11,249 bases of DNA, taken from the NCBI GenBank assembly GCA_945871455.1, contig CAMBXJ010000080.1, positions 1 through 11,249 of the forward strand, in the 5' to 3' direction. Under the pieces are notes generated by a model, which was given only the letters and a program-made list of their open reading frames with translations, was not told the origin of the DNA and ran no database searches. The position numbers were made by a program, and so were the translations under genes. Positions within the stretch are counted from its first letter, which is position 1. Every line of letters starts with the position of its first letter. This DNA comes from Asaia bogorensis. GTDB lineage: Bacteria; Pseudomonadota; Alphaproteobacteria; Acetobacterales; Acetobacteraceae. Of this stretch, positions 6,035-11,249 are shown in pieces.

Positions 6035-7495
6035 TCAGTCGCCGAGAACGCCAGAGGTCGCGCCGAGAGCCCGCCAGCGCGCGACGTTGCGCTCATGCTC
6101 CTCTCGCGTGCGCGAAAACACGTGCCCGCCCAACCCGTCCGCCACGAAATACAGCGCATCCGTCCGCGCCGGGCGCGCCACCGCCCGCAAACTCGCCACG
6201 CCGGGGGAGCAGATCGGACCCGGCGGCAACCCCCCATTCCTATACGTATTATACAAATCCCCTCGATCCAAATCCGCTCGGCTTAACTTCCGGTCCAGAA
6301 CCCCGGAACCCCCGCTGGCGGCATAGACCACCGTCGGGTCGGCCTGCAGTCGCATTCCGATGCGCAGCCGGTTGAGATACACCCCGGCGACTTCCGCGCG
6401 CTCATCGGCCCTGGAGGTTTCCCGTTCGACGATGCTGGCCAGGATCAGCATCTCTCGCGGCGATGCCAGTTTCAGGTCCGGCGACCGGTCGGCCCAGGCG
6501 GCGGCCAGTTCCCGTTCCATTGCCTGCCGTGCCCGCCGCACCAGCGCGGATCGTGCCGTTCCGCGTTCATAGCTATAGGTTTCGGGTAGAACGCTGCCTT
6601 CCTCGATGGCATCCACGCTTCCGGCGGCGGCTTCGGTCGCGTTGAGCAGGGCGGCAATCTGCTTGGCCGTCAGACCCTCCGGGATGGTCACCCAATGCTC
6701 GACCGGGCGGGCGGTGCGCAGGATGGCCAGGACCTGGCGCGGGGAGGCCTGCGCCGGGAAGGAAAATTCCGCCGCGCGCAGTTTCCCCTCGTCACGGCTG
6801 AACCAGGCGAACACGAGGAACCGCCGAGGGTCGGCGATGATTCCGGCCTCGGCCAGATGACGGGCGACATCCGTCGTGCCCCCGGGATGCACGACCAGGT
6901 CGCGGGATTCGGTTAATGGGCCAGGGCGGTCCGGGGCCACGCGCAGCCAATACGCGCCACCCAACGACGATCCGGCGGCAGCCAGCAGCAACAAGACGAG
7001 GACACTGACGACCGGACGGCGCCAGCCCGCGCGGGCGGCCGTCGGACCCGAGGTAGCGGTGCCCGCGGCAACAACATCCGGGGCATCGGCCGGCGGTCCA
7101 CTATCGGACGGTGTCGAACCAACCGGAATTCCCGCGTTGGCGGCAACCGTCCCCGCATCCGTTGCCGTGGCGGGCGTCCGCGCACTGGGCGTCGATACGG
7201 CAGGCGTCTGGGCATCGGGCGTCGACACACCAAGCGTCCGTGCATCGGACGTCGATACACCAGGCGTCTGTGCATCGGACGTCGATGCATCGGGCTCCGA
7301 CGCACCAAGAATCCGTGCATCGGGCGTCGATACATCAGGCGTCCGTGCATCGGACGTCGATGCAACGGGCGTCGATGCACGGGGCTCGGGGGAAGCGTCG
7401 GCGACCGCCGGAGAGGCCGGTTGCCCAGGGTCCCCGGCGGTGCGCGATGGATCAGGCGGCGGCGCGGAAGATGACAGACGCGTTGGTCCCGCCAA
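6035..7495 (-). CDS. mltG: Endolytic murein transglycosylase MltG with repeat-rich N-terminal extension
   Basis: MltG (YceG) cuts nascent glycan strands at the inner membrane and sets the ends of peptidoglycan chains. The frame gives up to 486 residues. A cytoplasmic low-complexity extension (1-160) precedes one membrane segment (about 162-182, VVSVLVLLLLAAAG). The periplasmic part has the LysM-like/YceG region (about 195-260) and the catalytic signature ILASIVERET (351-360; Glu357 probably the active glutamate), NRLRIGMRLQADPTVVYA (375-392), NTYRNGGLPPGPICSPG (416-432) and ALYFVADGLGGHVFS (447-461). The core is complete. Residues 41-110 are 14 pentapeptide repeats. The only early start is TTG at 7495, inside fabF (44-bp overlap), with no Shine-Dalgarno; GTG at 7228 is an alternative, so the N-terminus is uncertain. 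It follows fabF, as in many alphaproteobacteria. Confidence 0.9.
   Translation of the reverse strand: MAGPTRLSSSAPPPDPSRTAGDPGQPASPAVADASPEPRASTPVASTSDARTPDVSTPDARILGASEPDASTSDAQTPGVSTSDARTLGVSTPDAQTPAVSTPSARTPATATDAGTVAANAGIPVGSTPSDSGPPADAPDVVAAGTATSGPTAARAGWRRPVVSVLVLLLLAAAGSSLGGAYWLRVAPDRPGPLTESRDLVVHPGGTTDVARHLAEAGIIADPRRFLVFAWFSRDEGKLRAAEFSFPAQASPRQVLAILRTARPVEHWVTIPEGLTAKQIAALLNATEAAAGSVDAIEEGSVLPETYSYERGTARSALVRRARQAMERELAAAWADRSPDLKLASPREMLILASIVERETSRADERAEVAGVYLNRLRIGMRLQADPTVVYAASGGSGVLDRKLSRADLDRGDLYNTYRNGGLPPGPICSPGVASLRAVARPARTDALYFVADGLGGHVFSRTREEHERNVARWRALGATSGVLGD
7166..7375 (-). repeat. 14 x 15-bp tandem repeat inside mltG
   Basis: Read on the minus strand, 15-bp units of the type tcgacgcccgatgca and cggacgcctgatgta alternate from 7375 down to 7166. 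They encode pentads such as STPDA, RTPDV, STSDA and QTPGV. Many pairs form a 30-bp higher-order unit. The period keeps frame and the units have diverged moderately, so this is an older or actively recombining array. It encodes an acidic, proline-rich cytoplasmic linker. Confidence 0.95.
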
Positions 7496-8714
7496 ATCCG
7501 AAGCTGTTCGACAGGGCGACGCGGATCGGGCGCTCCTGCGCGAACTTGGCCACTCGGTCGATGACGCTCGCCTTGCTGGGTTCGTCCAGGTTCAAGGTCG
7601 GCGGTGCGACCCGGTCGCGGATCGCCAGGATCGAGAAAATCGCCTCGATCGCGCCGGCCGCGCCCAGCAGGTGTCCGGTGGCCGATTTTGTCGACGACAT
7701 GGCCAGCCCGTTCGCGGCATCGCCGAACAGACGTTCCACCGCTTCCAGTTCCAGGTCGTCACCCAGGGGCGTGGAGGTGCCATGGGCGTTGACATACTGG
7801 ATGTCGGACGGGCTGAGGCCGCCATTCTTCATCGCCGCGCGCATGGAGCGGAAGGCGCCATCATGGCCCTCGGCCGGCGCGGTGATGTGGTAGGCATCGC
7901 CGGACATGCCGTAGCCGACCACCTCGCAGTAGATTTTCGCACCGCGCTTTTTCGCGTGCTCATATTCTTCCAGCACGACGACACCGGCGCCTTCGCCCAT
8001 CACGAATCCGTCGCGGTCCTTGTCCCAGGGGCGGGACGCCACGACCGGCCGGTCGTTGAAGTTGGTCGACAGGGCGCGGGATGCGCAGAAGCCGGCGATC
8101 CCCAATTCGCACACCGCGGCTTCGGTGCCGCCGGCGACCATCACGTCGGCATCGCCGAGCATGATGAGGCGCGCGGCATCGCCGATGGCGTGGACGCCGG
8201 TGGCGCAGGCGGTAACGGCCGAGTGATTGGGGCCTTTCAGCCCGTATTTGATCGACAGATGCCCCGATGCCAGGTTGATCAGCGCCGAGGGGATGAAGAA
8301 CGGCGAAATCCGTCGAAGCTTCCCTTGCGCGATCAGCAGCGCCGCATCGGCGATGGTGTTAAGGCCGCCGATGCCGGACCCGATCATGACGCCGGAGGCG
8401 CATTTGTCTTCCTCGGTTTCCGGGATCCAGCCCGAATCCTCGACCGCCTCCGATCCCGCGACCAGCGCCAGATGGATGAAACGATCCATCTTCTTCTGGT
8501 CCTTGACCGGGATCCATTCGCCGATATCGAGCTTGTTGTCCGCCTTGGTGCCCTGCGGCACCTGACCGGCAATCTTGCATGCCAGCTCCTTCGTATCGAA
8601 GGACTGGATGGACGTAATGCCCGATTCGGAGTTGATCAGGCGCCGCCAGACATGCTCGACCCCGATTCCAAGGGGACAGGCGATCCCCATGCCCGTCACC
8701 ACAACACGGCGCAT
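7452..8714 (-). CDS. fabF: Beta-ketoacyl-ACP synthase II
   Basis: 420 residues. FabF catalyses the decarboxylative condensation of malonyl-ACP with acyl-ACP in chain elongation. The thiolase fold opens with RRVVVTGMGIACPLG. The triad is Cys170 (VTACATG), His311 (NAHGTSTPLGD) and His348 (KSATGHLLGAAG), with Lys343; the C-terminal FGFGGTNAS loop (about 404-412) closes the pocket. All essential residues are present and the length is typical. The ATG is preceded by an AGGGG-type Shine-Dalgarno. It lies 29 bp after acpP, its substrate carrier, and its last codons overlap the proposed mltG start. Confidence 0.97.
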   Translation of the reverse strand: MRRVVVTGMGIACPLGIGVEHVWRRLINSESGITSIQSFDTKELACKIAGQVPQGTKADNKLDIGEWIPVKDQKKMDRFIHLALVAGSEAVEDSGWIPETEEDKCASGVMIGSGIGGLNTIADAALLIAQGKLRRISPFFIPSALINLASGHLSIKYGLKGPNHSAVTACATGVHAIGDAARLIMLGDADVMVAGGTEAAVCELGIAGFCASRALSTNFNDRPVVASRPWDKDRDGFVMGEGAGVVVLEEYEHAKKRGAKIYCEVVGYGMSGDAYHITAPAEGHDGAFRSMRAAMKNGGLSPSDIQYVNAHGTSTPLGDDLELEAVERLFGDAANGLAMSSTKSATGHLLGAAGAIEAIFSILAIRDRVAPPTLNLDEPSKASVIDRVAKFAQERPIRVALSNSFGFGGTNASVIFRAAA

Positions 8715-8743
8715 CGCTGCAGCCCCTCTCGCGCGTTACTGAA

Positions 8744-8983
8744 TCAGGCCTTGCCTTGCTTTTCGATGTATTCGATCGCGTCCTTCACGGTCGCGATCTT
8801 CTCGGCCGCATCCTCGGGGATTTCGACGTTGAAGGCTTCCTCGAACGCCATCACCAGTTCGACGGTGTCCAGGCTGTCGGCGCCCAGATCGTCGATGAAT
8901 GACGCTTCCGGGGTGACCTTGCTCTCCTCGACTCCCAGATGCTCAACCACAATCGCCTTGATCTTGTCTGCAATATCGCTCAT
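8744..8983 (-). CDS. acpP: Acyl carrier protein
   Basis: 79 residues, acidic, the standard ACP size. It carries growing acyl chains on a phosphopantetheine arm attached to Ser37 in the [16 protein letters not shown] motif (34-49). I start it at the internal ATG ([11 protein letters not shown]), as in other ACPs, rather than the GTG at 9001, which would add six atypical residues. GTGGAG lies just upstream. It is preceded by a 232-bp gap full of short repeats and followed 29 bp later by fabF. Its high expression elsewhere suggests its own promoter in that gap, although I could not place one confidently. Confidence 0.97.
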   Translation of the reverse strand: MSDIADKIKAIVVEHLGVEESKVTPEASFIDDLGADSLDTVELVMAFEEAFNVEIPEDAAEKIATVKDAIEYIEKQGKA

Positions 8984-9019
8984 CGGCTCCACAACTCCCA
9001 CGCTCTAAGGTCTCGTTTT

Positions 9020-9067
9020 CGAACATCGCCCCGGTTGAACATCGCCCCGGCTGAACATCGCCCTGCC
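9020..9067. repeat. 3 x 16-bp tandem repeat upstream of acpP
   Basis: Units cgaacatcgccccggt (9020-9035), tgaacatcgccccggc (9036-9051) and tgaacatcgccctgcc (9052-9067). The 16-bp period is not a multiple of three and no gene covers it. It lies in what would be the 5' leader or promoter of acpP, so it may hold repeated protein sites or simply be slippage. Confidence 0.85.
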
Positions 9068-9119
9068 AGAGGACCGGCCCGCTTCAGATTTGGCCCGCTT
9101 CCGATTTGCCCCTGGCAGG
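9062..9119. repeat. 2 x 16-bp repeat framed by an 8-bp inverted repeat
   Basis: Two units, ggcccgcttcagattt (9076-9091) and ggcccgcttccgattt (9092-9107), differ at one base. They are enclosed by cctgccag (9062-9069) and ctggcagg (9112-9119), a perfect inverted pair. This array has a different sequence from the neighbouring one but the same 16-bp period. It is non-coding, between fabG and acpP. Confidence 0.75.
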
Positions 9120-9192
9120 TGTCGGTTCATGAAGCCGGCCCATTCCGGACGTATCACGGGCCGCTTAGCATGGTTTCCAACCCCTAGAAAGG

Positions 9193-9208
9193 CCGACCGG
9201 CCCGGTCA
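9193..9208 (-). terminator. Weak hairpin after fabG
   Basis: On the minus strand GACCG-GGC-CGGTC, with flanking GG/CC, starts about eight bases past the fabG stop and is soon followed by CCTTTCT. It is short, with a three-base loop. It may attenuate read-through from fabDG into acpP; a chance palindrome in GC-rich DNA is equally possible. Confidence 0.3.
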
Positions 9209-9215
9209 GGCTTGC

Positions 9216-9953
9216 TCAGGGCATCGCCATGCCGCCATTGACGTGCAGTGTGGCGCCAGTGACCCACCCCGCCTCGTCCGACACCAGGTAAGTGACCGCC
9301 GCGGCGACGTCCGCGGGCTGTCCCAGACGGCCCAGGGGAATCGAGTCGGCCAGCTTGGCGCGCTGGGCGTCGTTCAGCGCCTCGGTCATCGCGGTGACGA
9401 TGAACCCGGGTGCGACCGCGTTCACGGTGATCCCGCGGGATGCGACTTCCTGCGCCAACGCCTTGGTCATGCCGATCAGGCCGGCCTTGGCGGCGGCATA
9501 GTTGGACTGGCCGGCATTGCCGGTGACCCCGACGATGCTGGAGATATTGACGATCCGTCCGGCACGCCGGCGCACCATGCCGCGCAGGGTGGCGCGCGCC
9601 AGGCGGAACGGCGCGCTGAGATCGACGTCCAGCACGGCCTGCCAATCGGCGTCCCGCATCCGCATGGCCAGCATGTCGCGGGTCATCCCGGCATTGTTGA
9701 CCAGGATATGCAGCGGGCCGGCGGCGGCTTCCGCGGCTTCGATCAGTTGGTCCGGTTCGGCGGCGTCACGCAGATCGGCCGGGCAGACATACGCCCGTTC
9801 GCCGAGTTCTGCCGCCAGCGCGTCCAACGCATCGCGACGCGTGCCGGACAGGGCCACCGACGCGCCCTGGGCGTGCAACGCGCGCGCGATGGCGGCGCCG
9901 ATGCCACCGGACGCACCCGTGACCAATGCAGCCTTGCCGTCGAGTCGGAACAT
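9216..9953 (-). CDS. fabG: 3-oxoacyl-ACP reductase
   Basis: 245 residues, a classical short-chain dehydrogenase that reduces beta-ketoacyl-ACP with NADPH in chain elongation. It shows TGASGGIG (12-19) for cofactor binding, NNAG (86-89), and catalytic Ser139, Tyr152 and Lys156 (YAAAK), with NAVAPGFI after them. The fourth tetrad position, Asn110 in E. coli FabG (ETNLSS), is Asp111 here (DVDLSA). The ATG is preceded by AAGGGAGG, which overlaps the fabD stop; the gap is 11 bp, so fabD and fabG are one translation-coupled unit. Its place between fabD and acpP makes the FabG call secure despite the large SDR family. Confidence 0.95.
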   Translation of the reverse strand: MFRLDGKAALVTGASGGIGAAIARALHAQGASVALSGTRRDALDALAAELGERAYVCPADLRDAAEPDQLIEAAEAAAGPLHILVNNAGMTRDMLAMRMRDADWQAVLDVDLSAPFRLARATLRGMVRRRAGRIVNISSIVGVTGNAGQSNYAAAKAGLIGMTKALAQEVASRGITVNAVAPGFIVTAMTEALNDAQRAKLADSIPLGRLGQPADVAAAVTYLVSDEAGWVTGATLHVNGGMAMP

Positions 9954-9964
9954 GGCCGCCTCCC

Positions 9965-10933
9965 TTATAGAAGTTTCAACATCGCCTCGATCTCCGCCGG
10001 GGTGGCGGCCGCGGCTCCGGTGGCTTCCGGAGCGATTCGCTTGATCAGACCGGTCAGCACCTTACCCGCGCCGAGTTCCAAAAAGCTATCCACGCCCAGG
10101 TTGGTCATGGTGTTCACGCATTCGCGCCAGCGCACCGTCGCGGTCACCTGCCGGACGAGCAGTTCGCGAATGTCGGGCGGGCTCATTTCCTTAGCCGCGG
10201 ACACGTTGGCGACCAGCGGCACCAGCGGGCGCAGAGGCATGGTCGTGGTCAGCGCCTCGGCCATCGCGTCCGCGGCGGGCGCCATCAGGGCGCAATGGAA
10301 GGGGGCGGAGACCGGCAGCAGCATGGCGCGCCTGATGCCCTTGGTCTTGGCGATTTCGATGGCGCGCTCGATCGCGGTGCGATGGCCGGAGATGACGACC
10401 TGACCACCGCCATTGTCGTTGGCGGGTTCCACGATTTCGGTCTGCACCGGATCGGTATTCGGCACCGGGGCGGCTTCGGCGCAGATTGCCTCGGCCTGTT
10501 TCATATCCGCGCCCAGCAGCGCGGCCATCGCGCCCATGCCGGCGGGCACGGCTTTTTGCATGGTCTGCCCGCGCAATTTCAGCAGGCGTGCGGCATCGGG
10601 GACGGAAAACGCGCCCGCCGCGGCCAGGGCGCTGTATTCACCCAGGGAATGTCCGGCGACCACGATCGCCTTGTCGCGCAGGATGAATCCGCCTTCCGCT
10701 TCCAGGACCCGCAACACGGCCAGGGAGTGTGCCATCAGGGCGGGTTGGGTGTTCTCGGTCAGGACGAGTTCTTCACCCGGCCCCTCGAACATCAGTTTCG
10801 ACAGTTTCTGCTTCAGGATTTCATCGACTTCCTGGAACACTTCCCGGGCGGGCGCGAAGGCGGCGGCAAGGTCGCGCCCCATGCCGACGGACTGGCTGCC
10901 CTGGCCTGGGAAGATAAAGGCATGAACGGGCAT
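9965..10933 (-). CDS. fabD: Malonyl-CoA:ACP transacylase
   Basis: 322 residues. FabD moves malonyl from CoA to AcpP, the first committed loading step. Motifs are FIFPGQGSQSVGMG (6-19; Gln11 in the oxyanion hole), GHSLGEY with nucleophile Ser96, Arg121 (LRGQTMQ) for the malonyl carboxylate, and PFHCALM with His213. PANDNGGGQVVISG (170-183) is the variant I associate with alphaproteobacteria; a few extra residues (PVPNTDPVQTEIVE, 156-169) precede it. The ATG has GGAG eight bases upstream. It is the first gene of the cluster, with a sigma70-like promoter about 75 bases upstream. Confidence 0.97.
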   Translation of the reverse strand: MPVHAFIFPGQGSQSVGMGRDLAAAFAPAREVFQEVDEILKQKLSKLMFEGPGEELVLTENTQPALMAHSLAVLRVLEAEGGFILRDKAIVVAGHSLGEYSALAAAGAFSVPDAARLLKLRGQTMQKAVPAGMGAMAALLGADMKQAEAICAEAAPVPNTDPVQTEIVEPANDNGGGQVVISGHRTAIERAIEIAKTKGIRRAMLLPVSAPFHCALMAPAADAMAEALTTTMPLRPLVPLVANVSAAKEMSPPDIRELLVRQVTATVRWRECVNTMTNLGVDSFLELGAGKVLTGLIKRIAPEATGAAAATPAEIEAMLKLL

Positions 10934-11007
10934 GAGGCGAACTCCGGGAATGGCGATCCGACGGCGGTCGGCAGGCGGGGGTCGAGTGCGGGCCAGGATG
11001 GCGCGGG

Positions 11008-11036
11008 GGCGTAGCGGTGGGTTGGGTGCGTGTCAA
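11008..11036 (-). promoter_or_regulatory. Sigma70-like promoter of the fab cluster
   Basis: On the minus strand a perfect -35 TTGACA (11036-11031), a 17-base spacer, then TACGCC (11013-11008) as -10. The wider GCTACGCC resembles the GCTA-type -10 of alphaproteobacterial housekeeping promoters. Transcription would start near 11001, giving a fabD leader of roughly 70 nt. The rest of 10937-11152 has no gene I can support. Confidence 0.55.
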
Positions 11037-11152
11037 GAAAGGAGGGCGAAACGCTGGCAGCCCGCGCTGGGCCGGGCGGCGTGGAGGCGTTGGAGGGGGG
11101 CGATGATGCGTATGGCGCTTCGGCGAGGCTTGGGGGAGCATGGTTCCACTTG

Positions 11153-11249
11153 TTAAATCGGCGGAACGTTGGGCACCGCGGCGATTTCGCGGGCCGACGC
11201 AACCGCGACGAGGTGTCGGGTATCGCCACCGCGGTCGCGGATGCCTCGG
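11153..11249 (-). CDS. C-terminal fragment of an unidentified gene
   Basis: An open minus-strand frame enters from the right edge and ends at a TAA (11155-11153). About 31 residues are visible, ending REIAAVPNVPPI, with HLVAVASA before it. Codon third positions are G or C in about 22 of 31, similar to the neighbours, which favours real coding. I do not recognise the family. The gene would lie upstream of fabD on the same strand, separated by about 220 bp that contain the fabD promoter. Confidence 0.45.
   Translation of the reverse strand, partial: RGIRDRGGDTRHLVAVASAREIAAVPNVPPI

Noticed and set aside
5926..6237. Minus-strand frame ending in a plausible-looking C-terminus past the mltG stop
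   Set aside because: Most of it overlaps mltG in another frame. The non-overlapping 36 codons have no ribosome site or known motif, so I cannot tell it from chance or from an old frameshifted mltG tail.
7166..7375. Possible CRISPR array in the regular repeats
   Set aside because: The units are 15 bp with no spacers and code in frame for pentapeptides within mltG.
6876..9008. 710-codon open frame on the plus strand
   Set aside because: It spans the reverse of acpP, fabF and the mltG 5' half; all three are unmistakable on the minus strand, and the antisense translation is low complexity with no motif.
10813..11229. 138-codon minus-strand frame across the fabD start
   Set aside because: It is Pro/Ser/Arg-rich, crosses the fabD promoter and start in another frame, and has no motif.

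Overview
The window reads as an ordinary high-GC alphaproteobacterial chromosome segment. FabD carries the PANDNGGG insert I associate with alphaproteobacteria, and codon third positions are G/C-rich in every minus-strand housekeeping gene. The Uma2 and crotonase/CoA-transferase types would fit an acetic-acid-bacteria-like family such as Acetobacteraceae, but that is inference. All family calls come from reading motifs against remembered family sequences; nothing was searched.

Layout, left to right. Positions 1-360 hold no convincing gene but carry a strong hairpin. A minus-strand DpnI-type methyl-directed restriction endonuclease (361-1134, about 53% GC, clearly below its neighbours) is the accessory gene of the window. 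Its leader is a nested hairpin, and a second GC-rich hairpin separates it from a minus-strand pair: a CaiB/BaiF CoA-transferase and a crotonase, one base apart (3289 to 1255). Then come a Uma2-family protein, a cupin with a histidine-rich N-terminus (minus), a plus-strand Nudix-like protein containing a 5 x 24 bp in-frame tandem repeat, and a small cupin (minus) whose 3' end overlaps the Nudix gene tail to tail.

The right half is the type II fatty-acid synthesis cluster, all on the minus strand and read right to left: fabD, fabG, acpP, fabF, mltG. FabD loads malonate onto AcpP, FabF condenses, and FabG reduces the beta-keto product. MltG, at the end of the cluster, is an inner-membrane murein transglycosylase. 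Here it carries a long cytoplasmic Pro/Thr/Ser/Asp extension built from 14 pentapeptide repeats. A sigma70-like promoter lies upstream of fabD, and the C-terminus of an unidentified gene enters from the right edge.

The points most worth a second look are: the DpnI homologue in a lineage expected to lack Dam methylation, with its ribosome-binding region inside a hairpin; the crotonase lacking both hydratase glutamates; the FabG with Asp in place of the tetrad Asn; and four independent short tandem arrays (24, 15, 16 and 16 bp) within about 4 kb.
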